Origin: an uncultured Garciella sp.
GTDB taxonomy: Bacteria > Bacillota > Clostridia > Eubacteriales > Garciellaceae
DNA length: 31,381 bases
Assembly: GCA_900555725.1 (NCBI GenBank)
Contig: USMD01000007.1
Coordinates: 1 to 31,381, forward strand
Direction: 5' to 3'
This document shows positions 24,761 to 31,381 of this stretch, piece by piece. A model generated the notes under the pieces. It was not told the origin of the DNA and did no database searches. It saw nothing but the letters and a program-made list of their open reading frames with translations. Position numbers and translations under genes: made by a program. How positions within the stretch are numbered: the first letter of the stretch is position 1; each line of letters opens with the position of its first letter.

Positions 24761-25431
24761 TAAATCACCTCCTTGTTGTCGATGTATTTCATAAATAAAA
24801 ATGATTTTCCCTTTTTAATAGATTCATATAGATCTGAGTCTAAGCTTTCATTTAACTCTACAATCAAAAGTACTTCATTTCCTTCTTTTATGGTTCGCAT
24901 TAAATCAATATTATATCCATTCGAATATAAAGCATTGGAAATATAGGCAATCATTCCTTTTTGCTCCTTATATTTAAAAAGCAAGGTAGGCTGTTCCCCA
25001 GTAAAGCTCACAGAGGTTCCATTAATATTTGTAATAAGGATATTTCCTCCACCAATAGAGGATCCAATTACATAAAAATGATTTTCATTAGGATAGTGAA
25101 AATCAATTTTTACTGTATTTGGATGGACATCTCCTAGTTCAGTGGGAATAAAATGATAAGTAATGCCAGCTTCTTTGGCAAATGTAAACGAATTCTTAAT
25201 CCGCACATCGCTAGGTTCAAATCCAAAGATTCCTCCAATAAGAGCCTTATCGGTTCCATGTCCTTGATAAGTAGCTGCAAAGGAGCCATGAAGATAAAAG
25301 TCCACATGATGATACCCTAATCCAGCAATTTTTCGGGCTAATAGAGCGATTCTAGCAGCACCAGCGGTATGGGAACTAGAGGGACCAATCATAATAGGAC
25401 CAACTACGCTAAAAATACCATGACTATTCAT
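24760..25431 (-). CDS. sdaAB: L-serine dehydratase, iron-sulphur-dependent, beta subunit
   Basis: 223 aa partner of SdaAA. The N-terminus FSVVGPIMIGPSSSHTAGA is the family hallmark, followed by FYLHGSFAATYQGHGTDKALIGG. The C-terminal 75 residues form an ACT-like fold (FTGEQPTLLFKYKEQKGMIA to the end), which may sense serine. SD AAGGAG precedes ATG 25431. It is the first gene of the serine operon, driven by the TTGACA/TAGAAT promoter about 100 bp upstream. Confidence 0.95.
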   Translation of the reverse strand: MNSHGIFSVVGPIMIGPSSSHTAGAARIALLARKIAGLGYHHVDFYLHGSFAATYQGHGTDKALIGGIFGFEPSDVRIKNSFTFAKEAGITYHFIPTELGDVHPNTVKIDFHYPNENHFYVIGSSIGGGNILITNINGTSVSFTGEQPTLLFKYKEQKGMIAYISNALYSNGYNIDLMRTIKEGNEVLLIVELNESLDSDLYESIKKGKSFLFMKYIDNKEVI

Positions 25432-25499
25432 TTTTTACTCCTTTCTTTATTTGCATTTTATTTGCATTATTTTTTGTTCAGTTTCATTACAGAAGTTTA

Positions 25500-25528
25500 T
25501 TGACATTATTATTTTAACGCTGTATTAA
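25500..25528 (+). promoter_or_regulatory. Opposing + strand promoter overlapping the serine promoter
   Basis: TTGACA (25500-25505), a 17-bp spacer and TATTAA (25523-25528). Its -10 touches the - strand -10 at base 25528, so only one polymerase could open this site at a time. If used, it would give a leader of about 370 bases before the Xaa-Pro peptidase. The -10 is only 4 of 6. Confidence 0.4.
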
Positions 25529-25556
25529 TTCTAGTACATTTCTTCTTATCTGTCAA
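25528..25556 (-). promoter_or_regulatory. Near-consensus sigma-A promoter of the serine operon
   Basis: On the - strand, TTGACA (25556-25551), a 17-bp spacer and TAGAAT (25533-25528). The expected start is near 25521, leaving a leader of about 90 bases before sdaAB. It is one of the best promoter matches in the window. Confidence 0.8.
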
Positions 25557-25803
25557 ACCTTTTTATGTGGGTAGATCAAGCATTTAATCATAATCTTAAA
25601 GCGATAATTTTTAGGTAATGTTTTTTTGATATTAGTAACGAATTATTAAAAAATTATAAAATATTTATAAAAAAGTAAATAAAAATAGACTAAAATTCAA
25701 ATACATGTTACTAAACGTAATGAAAACAATATAAATTAATTTGATAAGATCGGTTGTAATAAAATTTAGTAGAAATTTTTTATACTTACATGAATCGACA
25801 TAA
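25557..25803. other. AT-rich non-coding part of the sdaAB/peptidase intergenic region
   Basis: No gene is seen here. It holds an 8-bp inverted pair, TTAGTAAC (about 25634-25641) and GTTACTAA (about 25707-25714), spaced by about 65 bp, which could be paired regulator sites. No riboswitch consensus was recognised. Confidence 0.4.
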
Positions 25804-25831
25804 TTTTCAAAAAAATAATGTAAAATATAAT
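25804..25831 (+). promoter_or_regulatory. Promoter of the Xaa-Pro peptidase gene
   Basis: TTTTCA (25804-25809), a 16-bp A-rich spacer and a perfect TATAAT (25826-25831), about 65 bp before the TTG start. The -35 is weak; the -10 is strong. Confidence 0.5.
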
Positions 25832-25902
25832 AAAGATTCACAGGTAAGTAGTAGCATGGATATTAAAATTTTAAAGTTACTCGAAAATAAGGAGGAAAAA
25901 AG

Positions 25903-26982
25903 TTGAAAAATTTAAGATTAGAAAAAGTAATGTATTCTATGGAGGAGGAGAATTTAAATCAGTTATTAGTAACGGACCCCGCTTCTATCTTTTATTTAAC
26001 AGGAAAATGGATTTATCCAGGGGAGAGAATGTTAGCTCTATATATAAATAGAAAAGGCAATCATAAATTAGTTATTAATGAGCTTTTCCCATTAGAAGAA
26101 GATTTGGGTGTGGAAAAAATTTCATACAATGATAGACAAAATCCAATCGAAGTTCTGACTTCTTTTATAGATAAGAATAGTGCCATAGGAATCGATAAAA
26201 GTTGGCCTTCAAGATTTTTAATAGATCTTATGGAACAAGGGGCTGCTTCTAGATATGTAGATGGATCCTTTATTATTGACGATTTAAGAATGATTAAGGA
26301 TAAGGAAGAAATTGCATTTTTAAGAGAGGCTTCTAGATTAAATGACCAGGCAATGGAAAAGTTGATAGGAGAAATCTCTGAACCATACAGTGAACAAGAC
26401 TTAAATAAAAAATTAAGGGAGATTTATAGGAAAATAGGAGGGGATGATGTATCTTTTGAACCGATCATTGGTTTTGGTGCAAATGCTGCTGATCCCCATC
26501 ATGTATGTGATAATACGAAACTAAGGGAAGGTGACAGCATCGTAATAGATATCGGATGTTTGAAAGATAATTATTGTTCTGATATGACAAGGACGGTATT
26601 TTATAAGAGTGTTTCAGGGAAAGCCAAGGAAATCTATCATATCGTACAGGAAGCTAATGAAAAGGCTAAGGATTTTATAAAACCTGGTACAAGATTTTGT
26701 GATGTAGATCATGCAGCTAGAAAGATTATAGAAGATGCAGGATATGGAAAATACTTTAACCATAGAACAGGACATTCTATTGGAATCGAAATTCATGAGC
26801 CTGGAGATGTATCCGAAGTAAATACCAATCTATTAAAACCAGGTATGGTGTTTTCCATAGAGCCGGGAATCTATCTATCTGGAGAGGTAGGAGTTCGAAT
26901 AGAAGACTTGGTTGTAGTAACAGAAAATGGCTGTGAAGTTTTAAATCATTATGATAGAAATTTACAGGTAGTAAAATCATAA
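25903..26982 (+). CDS. M24B Xaa-Pro dipeptidase/aminopeptidase
   Basis: 359 aa metallopeptidase that removes residues next to proline. The N-terminal creatinase-like domain (1-125) is followed by the pita-bread catalytic domain. The five metal ligands are present: D216 (VIDIGC), D227 (SDMTRT), H291 (TGHSIG), E320 (SIEPGIY) and E334 (VRIED). The TTG start at 25903 is supported by AAGGAGGAAAAAAG directly upstream. It lies 21 bp before a sodium:solute symporter and upstream of proC, suggesting a proline-supply role. PepQ (dipeptidase) versus aminopeptidase activity cannot be decided. Confidence 0.94.
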   Translation: MKNLRLEKVMYSMEEENLNQLLVTDPASIFYLTGKWIYPGERMLALYINRKGNHKLVINELFPLEEDLGVEKISYNDRQNPIEVLTSFIDKNSAIGIDKSWPSRFLIDLMEQGAASRYVDGSFIIDDLRMIKDKEEIAFLREASRLNDQAMEKLIGEISEPYSEQDLNKKLREIYRKIGGDDVSFEPIIGFGANAADPHHVCDNTKLREGDSIVIDIGCLKDNYCSDMTRTVFYKSVSGKAKEIYHIVQEANEKAKDFIKPGTRFCDVDHAARKIIEDAGYGKYFNHRTGHSIGIEIHEPGDVSEVNTNLLKPGMVFSIEPGIYLSGEVGVRIEDLVVVTENGCEVLNHYDRNLQVVKS

Positions 26983-27003
26983 AAAGGAAAATGGAGGAGG
27001 AAT

Positions 27004-28404
27004 ATGAAAACCATATATATAGTAGCCGTTGTGGTTTATTTGCTGGGAATTTCAGCTTATGGATTTTATGTAAATAAAAAATATGTTAAGACCAATGATG
27101 ACTTTGTTGCTGCAGGACATAGCTTACCCCTACATATCTTAATTGGTACCTTATTAGCCACATGGATGGGAAGTGGCATGATTACAGGAACTGCGAATTT
27201 TATTTACGAATATGGCCCCATTGCAGCAATATTCTTTTTAATTGGGGAGCCTATTGGACTTTTATTAATTGCTATATTTTTAGCAAAACGGGTAAAGGAA
27301 AAAATGAGTTATACCATTCCTGAATTATTTGAAAAAAAATATGGTCCTGTTGCAAGAATCATTGTCGCAATCTGTATTGTTCTTGCCTATCTAGGCATTG
27401 TCTCTAATCAATTTTCAGCCGGGGGATTAATATTGAACTTGATTACAGGCGTAAGTGTAGAGGTTGGAACTATTATTAGTGCAATTTTTGTTGTTTTTCT
27501 ATCTGTTGTAGGGGGTCTGGTTTCTGTTGCCTATACAGATGCCATAGGGACACTGATTATATTTATTGCTATGATCGCTGGCCTTCCATTTGCCGTTAGT
27601 CAGGCTGGTGGGGTAACCGATTTTATTGCTGCCATTCCAGCTGAAAAAACTACCCTTACAGGGGGACTTAGTAATATTCAATTAATTGGATATATGTTAC
27701 CTGTTATATTTTTGGTTTTGGGAGAGCAAAATATTTATCAACGTTTTGCAGCGGCAAAGGATCCTAAAGAGGCGCAAAAGTCAGGGTTTGGATTATTTTG
27801 GTTAGCTATATTATTAGACTTTTTGGTTATAACTATTACAGCTACAGCTATTGTTCTTTATCCCAATCTAAAAAATCCGGATACAGCATTCTTCCAGGTG
27901 GCTATGGGGGTACCCCAAGCAATAGGAGCAATTCTGATGGCTTGTTCTGTTGCCCTATTTATAACCACAGCAGACTCTTATTTATTATCCGCAGCTACCA
28001 ATGTTGTATATGATATATGGGTAAGACTACTTAAGCCCAATGCAACAGACGACCAAAAGCTTAAGGCTACAAGGATTTGCATTATTTTATTGGCAATTTT
28101 AGCATTGGCTACAGGAAGCCTATTTCCATCTTTACTAAATGTTCAAATGTATGCCTATTCTATGTATGGTGCTGCTATTACACCTGCATTATTAGGAGCA
28201 TTATTTTGGAAGAAAGCAACGAAAGCAGGAGGTCTTTGTTCTATCCTAGTGGGTGGCGGTACTGTACTGATCTGGGATGTAGTTTTGAAAACACCTGGAG
28301 GATTTAATAGTATATTATTAGCGGGGCCTTTAGCGATACTTGCCTTAATCATTGTAAGTCTATTAACACAAATAACACAAAAAAAATATATTAAGAACCT
28401 ATAA
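27004..28404 (+). CDS. Sodium:solute symporter (SSSF family)
   Basis: 466 aa, about 13 hydrophobic segments, LeuT-fold SSS family. Seen: TLLATWMGSGMITGTANFIYEYG in the TM2 area, GGLVSVAYTDAIGTL (the usual A-Y-T-D-x-x-Q motif with G instead of Q), and ITTADSYLLSAATNVVYD near TM8-9, the Na+ site region. GGAGGAGG precedes ATG 27004. It is co-transcribed with the Xaa-Pro peptidase. Proline (PutP-like), another amino acid or a dipeptide are possible substrates; proline is inferred from the neighbours only. A terminator follows. Confidence 0.9.
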   Translation: MKTIYIVAVVVYLLGISAYGFYVNKKYVKTNDDFVAAGHSLPLHILIGTLLATWMGSGMITGTANFIYEYGPIAAIFFLIGEPIGLLLIAIFLAKRVKEKMSYTIPELFEKKYGPVARIIVAICIVLAYLGIVSNQFSAGGLILNLITGVSVEVGTIISAIFVVFLSVVGGLVSVAYTDAIGTLIIFIAMIAGLPFAVSQAGGVTDFIAAIPAEKTTLTGGLSNIQLIGYMLPVIFLVLGEQNIYQRFAAAKDPKEAQKSGFGLFWLAILLDFLVITITATAIVLYPNLKNPDTAFFQVAMGVPQAIGAILMACSVALFITTADSYLLSAATNVVYDIWVRLLKPNATDDQKLKATRICIILLAILALATGSLFPSLLNVQMYAYSMYGAAITPALLGALFWKKATKAGGLCSILVGGGTVLIWDVVLKTPGGFNSILLAGPLAILALIIVSLLTQITQKKYIKNL

Positions 28405-28419
28405 TAAAATCTTATTAAG

Positions 28420-28455
28420 ATAGAGAGGATAGACTTCTCTCTATTTTTGTTTTTA
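28420..28455 (+). terminator. Rho-independent terminator after the symporter
   Basis: ATAGAGAG (28420-28427) and CTCTCTAT (28437-28444) form a perfect 8-bp stem with a 9-base loop, followed by TTTTTGTTTTT. This ends the peptidase-symporter transcript before proC. Confidence 0.9.
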
Positions 28456-28462
28456 TAAAATG

Positions 28463-28471
28463 TGATATAAT
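28463..28471 (+). promoter_or_regulatory. Extended -10 promoter of proC
   Basis: TGATATAAT (TGn followed by TATAAT) lies just after the terminator and about 70 bp before proC. The same nine bases form the divergent promoters at 702-742. There is no clear -35. Confidence 0.5.
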
Positions 28472-28541
28472 CAATAAAAATATTATTTTCGTATGGAATT
28501 ATAAAAAATAAAGCAACCAAAGAAAAAGAAAGGGGAAAACC

Positions 28542-29345
28542 ATGGATAAAATCATAGGATTTATAGGTGCTGGCAATATGACAAAAGCCATGATTGGAGG
28601 CATTATACATTCCAAAATCTCTTCGGCAGAGCATATTATTGTATCAAATCCTCACCAACCAAAGTTACAAAAGATTTCCAAAGAATATGGAGTATTGACT
28701 ACTACAAATAATAAAGAAGTGGCACAGAAATCAGATATTCTTATATTATCTGTAAAACCAAAGATATCCCCTATTGTAATTGAAGAGATCAAGGAAGACA
28801 TCAAGAAAAATGTAGTGATTGTATCTATAGTAGCAGGAAAGACCATAGCTAGTATAGAACAATCTTTTGGAAAGACAGTAAAGGTAGTCCGTGCTATGCC
28901 CAATACACCTGCCCTAGTAGGAGAAGCAATGAGTTGTGTGGACGCAAATAAAGAAGTATCTAGGGAAGAAATACAAGAGATTATAAGCTTATTTCAAAGC
29001 TTTGGAGAGGTAGAGGAAATCGATGAAGGTTTGATGGATGTAGTGACAGCTATAGGAGGGTCTCTCCCAGCTTATATCTATATGTTTATAGAAGCCATAG
29101 CTGATGGAGCAGTAAAGGAAGGAATGCTGAGAGATAAGGCTTATAAGATCATATCCCAAGCCGTATTAGGTTCTGCTAAAATGGTATTAGAGACTGGAGA
29201 ACATCCAGGAAAGTTGAAAGATATGGTTACTTCTCCAGGAGGTACTACTATAGAAGCCGTAGCTTCCCTAGAATCCAGTGGATTTCGTGCTGCTTTGATC
29301 CAGGCAGTACAAGCCTGTACTCAAAAATCTAGGGACATGGCATAA
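28542..29345 (+). CDS. proC: Pyrroline-5-carboxylate reductase
   Basis: 267 aa. It reduces 1-pyrroline-5-carboxylate to proline with NAD(P)H. Rossmann motif GFIGAGNM (residues 6-13), VRAMPNTPALVGEA (116-129) and the C-terminal dimer signature VTSPGGTT with a following helix are present. In the substrate loop usually read SG-S/G-PAY the sequence is GGSLPAY (172-178), with L175 in place of a small residue. SD AAAGGGGAAAA. It sits downstream of an Xaa-Pro peptidase and a Na+ symporter, though in a separate transcript. In Stickland-fermenting clostridia it also links ornithine to proline. Confidence 0.95.
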   Translation: MDKIIGFIGAGNMTKAMIGGIIHSKISSAEHIIVSNPHQPKLQKISKEYGVLTTTNNKEVAQKSDILILSVKPKISPIVIEEIKEDIKKNVVIVSIVAGKTIASIEQSFGKTVKVVRAMPNTPALVGEAMSCVDANKEVSREEIQEIISLFQSFGEVEEIDEGLMDVVTAIGGSLPAYIYMFIEAIADGAVKEGMLRDKAYKIISQAVLGSAKMVLETGEHPGKLKDMVTSPGGTTIEAVASLESSGFRAALIQAVQACTQKSRDMA

Positions 29346-29474
29346 GTAGCATACACGTAATGGGGTAGATGTTCCAAGGCAGTGGAGAGAAGATATCTAT
29401 TCCTTAAATCAATTAGCACAACGAGTTAAGATAATAAATTTTAAGAATAAAATTCTGAAAGGAGGAAAAATTCA

Positions 29475-30203
29475 ATGACAGAAGAACAACAAAAACTAAA
29501 AGAACTGATAGAAAATAGCAACAATATCGTATTTTTTGGAGGAGCTGGTGTCTCTACCGAAAGCAATATTCCAGATTTTCGAAGTGAAGCAGGGATCTAT
29601 AAAACCCAAACCCAATACGGCTATTCCCCAGAAACCATGTTGAGCCATAGCTTTTTTGAAAGACATATAGAAGAATTTTATGACTTTTATAAAAACACCA
29701 TGATCTACAAAGACGCAAAGCCCAACCCAGCTCATCATGCCCTAGCCAAGCTAGAAAAGCAAGGGAAGGTAAAAGCGGTGATCACCCAAAACATAGACGG
29801 GCTCCATCAAATGGCAGGAAGCAGGGAAGTATTAGAACTCCACGGGTCCATCTATCGAAACTATTGTATGGATTGTCATGAAAGCTATGACTTAGATTAC
29901 ATCCTGGAAAACCCAGGAGTCCCAAAATGTAATAAATGTGGAGGAATCATAAAACCAGATGTAGTCCTATACGAAGAGCCTCTCAATATGAAGGTTATGG
30001 AAAAGGCTGTAAATTATATTTCCCAAGCAGATATTCTTATTATAGGAGGAACCTCCCTAGTAGTTTACCCAGCAGCTGGCTTGATTCAATATTATAATGG
30101 GAACAAACTAGTACTGATTAACAAGTCTTCTACCCCCTATGATAAAGGAGCGAACCTAGTCATCAACGATAGCATTGGAAAAGTATTAGGAGATATTGTA
30201 TAG
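29475..30203 (+). CDS. NAD-dependent protein deacetylase, Sir2 family
   Basis: 242 aa sirtuin that removes acyl groups from lysines using NAD+. NAD-site GAGVSTESNIPDFRS (residues 23-37; N31 where G is most common), TQNIDGLH (104-111), catalytic H123 (ELHGS), and zinc cysteines C131, C134, C152 and C155. The sequence FYKNTMIYKDAKPN resembles the Thermotoga-type deacetylases rather than the desuccinylase class. GAAAGGAGG precedes ATG 29475. It is a single gene closed by a perfect terminator. Confidence 0.95.
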   Translation: MTEEQQKLKELIENSNNIVFFGGAGVSTESNIPDFRSEAGIYKTQTQYGYSPETMLSHSFFERHIEEFYDFYKNTMIYKDAKPNPAHHALAKLEKQGKVKAVITQNIDGLHQMAGSREVLELHGSIYRNYCMDCHESYDLDYILENPGVPKCNKCGGIIKPDVVLYEEPLNMKVMEKAVNYISQADILIIGGTSLVVYPAAGLIQYYNGNKLVLINKSSTPYDKGANLVINDSIGKVLGDIV

Positions 30204-30230
30204 CAGTGGCAACATAGAATTGGTACAAAT

Positions 30231-30259
30231 AAAAAACCACCTATCAAAGGTGGTTTTTT
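30231..30259. terminator. Bidirectional rho-independent terminator
   Basis: AAAAAACCACCT (30231-30242) and AGGTGGTTTTTT (30248-30259) form a perfect 12-bp stem with a 5-base loop, giving T tracts on both strands. It separates the sirtuin from the converging LCP gene. Confidence 0.95.
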
Positions 30260-30293
30260 ATTGTAAAGGGACATAAGTATCCAATATAAAGGA

Positions 30294-31265
30294 TTATTCT
30301 CCTTGTGCAACATTTTCTTTCTCTTCATAAATAAACCTATGCAAAAAATCCACATTCGCCTGCAAATCTTGGGGCACCAAATAATAAATTCCATTCATCT
30401 TCTGCCCCTTTGCATATCCATCCACAGGAATACGGTACTGTTCCAAAGAATTAATCCCAGAAGTAAAGGCAGAAGTACCTAGTTTTAAAATCTCACCCTT
30501 ACTAAGACTGGTTTTTACATAGGGCAATAATTCATTCATCAATTTAGGATACTTCAATGCCCCAGCACTTAAAGCCTTATCCATCAATTGTTCCAATACT
30601 CTTCGTTGTCTTTCTGTCCTCTCAAAATCTCCATTACCTACATAACGAATCCGAGAATAGGCAACAGCTTGTAAGCCGCTTAAAGTTTGCTTTCCGCTTG
30701 CAGTGACCGGATTGATTTCTTTGCCTTGGGTATTAGATATTTCTTGTATATAATTGTTAATGTATTTTATTTCCTCAGGTTTTACATCAATTTCTACACC
30801 ACCTAAAGCATCAATAATATCTGCCATTCCATAAAAATCCACCATCACATAATCACGAATATCCATATCAAAGTTTTCATTAATAGTACGGATGGCAAGC
30901 TCAGGTCCCCCAAAGGCATAGGCATGATTAATCTTATCCATTCCTCTTCCAGGAATATTCACATAAGTGTCTCGCATAATAGAAGTAAGTTTGGCTTTTT
31001 TGTTTTCCAAATCCAAAGAAGCAATCATAATGGTATCTGAACGGGTATTTCCAGTAGCTCCTCGTCGATCTAACCCAAAAAGAGCGATATTGGTTACATT
31101 GGGAAGCTTCTCTTTCCTTTCATCAGGTTTCCTAATTCCCAAGTCTTCATCAGACTGAGAAATCTCATTGGTATCCACTTGATTGAGCATACGATTCAAA
31201 TAGACCCCTATCCCTCCTATAAGAGCAATTACTACAACCAAAAAACCAATTATAAACTTTTTCAT
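30294..31265 (-). CDS. LytR-CpsA-Psr (LCP) family cell-wall ligase
   Basis: 323 aa. LCP enzymes transfer lipid-linked glycopolymers such as teichoic acids onto peptidoglycan outside the membrane. One N-terminal membrane anchor (residues 4-24) is followed by the LCP domain: NIALFGLDRRG, NTRSDTIMIASL (R75, D77), KLTSIMRDTYVNI (R98, D99), KINHAYAFGG (111-120), and QAVAYSRIRY with following FERTERQRRVL. These arginine and aspartate residues bind the pyrophosphate of the substrate. SD AAAGGGG precedes ATG 31265. The name LytR (transcriptional attenuator) is historical. Nothing is visible upstream except 72 bases and then adapter. Confidence 0.95.
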   Translation of the reverse strand: MKKFIIGFLVVVIALIGGIGVYLNRMLNQVDTNEISQSDEDLGIRKPDERKEKLPNVTNIALFGLDRRGATGNTRSDTIMIASLDLENKKAKLTSIMRDTYVNIPGRGMDKINHAYAFGGPELAIRTINENFDMDIRDYVMVDFYGMADIIDALGGVEIDVKPEEIKYINNYIQEISNTQGKEINPVTASGKQTLSGLQAVAYSRIRYVGNGDFERTERQRRVLEQLMDKALSAGALKYPKLMNELLPYVKTSLSKGEILKLGTSAFTSGINSLEQYRIPVDGYAKGQKMNGIYYLVPQDLQANVDFLHRFIYEEKENVAQGE

Positions 31266-31337
31266 TATCTATTAGCCCCTTTCATTGACCAACATATAGA
31301 TAGGTTTTGAGATTATTTTATTTTTCCTATGCTATAT

Positions 31338-31381
31338 CTGTCTCTTATACACATCTGACGCTGCCGACGATCTTACGCGTG
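31338..31381. other. Nextera/Tn5 sequencing adapter (not genomic)
   Basis: CTGTCTCTTATACACATCT (31338-31356) is the reverse complement of the Tn5 mosaic end. It is followed by the read-1 adapter part GACGCTGCCGACGA (31357-31370), an i5 index read as TCTTACGC, and GTG of the P5 arm. This is library read-through and not part of the genome. Confidence 0.98.

Noticed and set aside
25557..25803. Possible riboswitch or T-box in the long sdaAB/peptidase gap
   Set aside because: No conserved glycine, T-box or other leader motif recognised; the region is simply AT-rich with one weak 8-bp inverted pair.
28155..28634. Long - strand frame of 159 codons across the symporter end and proC start
   Set aside because: It is antisense to two well-supported genes and crosses the terminator; no protein features.
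29352..29477. Frame of about 40 codons between proC and the sirtuin (NGVDVPRQWREDIYSLNQLA)
   Set aside because: No start codon or SD and no recognised family; it opens right after a stop and runs into the sirtuin SD. Probably chance.
30..31356. 19-bp inverted ends resembling a Tn5-type composite transposon spanning the window
   Set aside because: They are followed outward by exact Nextera primer and index sequence, so they come from library preparation.
1..31381. CRISPR array, tRNA or rRNA genes, phage modules, toxin-antitoxin pairs
   Set aside because: Looked for regular spaced repeats, cloverleaf-like ends, integrases and small paired genes; none supported by the sequence.

Overview
This window looks like one whole assembled contig from a low-GC, A-rich, spore-forming Firmicute of class Clostridia. 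The evidence is an AddAB rather than RecBCD repair nuclease, a Tlp-type small acid-soluble spore protein, a two-subunit iron-sulphur L-serine dehydratase typical of anaerobes, purine-rich codon use and strong GGAGG ribosome binding sites. An Alkaliphilus-like clostridium would fit, but the genus is a guess. Both ends are not genomic: bases 1-48 and 31338-31381 are Illumina Nextera (Tn5) adapter with index sequence, so real DNA runs from about 49 to 31337.

Layout. 49-659 (-) is the N-terminal part of a KdpD-like (DUF4118) membrane sensor cut by the contig end. It is divergent from a tightly overlapping recombination-repair operon, addB-addA-sbcD-sbcC (778-12058, +), followed closely by a DegV-family lipid-binding protein gene. 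12926-15518 is a gene-poor, damaged stretch: a large hairpin, the C-terminal remnant of a carbon-starvation (CstA) permease, copies of a short dispersed repeat, the spore gene tlp, a two-TM/RCK potassium-channel-like gene with an atypical filter, and a short fragment resembling a glutamate-synthase GXGXG domain. 15519-17930 (-) holds an ABC ATPase-permease-TetR operon whose base use looks different from its neighbours. Its promoter carries two 16-bp palindromic operators and overlapping promoters facing both ways, so it is probably an acquired, self-regulated module. A UvrD/PcrA-like helicase and a class II fumarase (fumC) follow on the + strand.

21744-25431 (-) is a serine-catabolism unit: sdaAB-sdaAA-dicarboxylate/amino-acid symporter behind a near-consensus sigma-A promoter, then a YheO/DauR-type regulator. 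On the other strand are an Xaa-Pro peptidase and a sodium:solute symporter, and, after a clear terminator, proC: together a plausible proline supply unit. A sirtuin and a converging LytR-CpsA-Psr cell-wall enzyme share a perfect bidirectional terminator at the right end.

Working together, the left third repairs double-strand breaks and the right third takes up and breaks down amino acids (serine to pyruvate; Xaa-Pro peptides to proline), as expected for an amino-acid-fermenting anaerobe. I found no CRISPR array, rRNA, tRNA, complete insertion sequence or phage module. Most of the window is ordinary chromosome; the observations most worth checking are regulatory or concern gene decay and module insertion.
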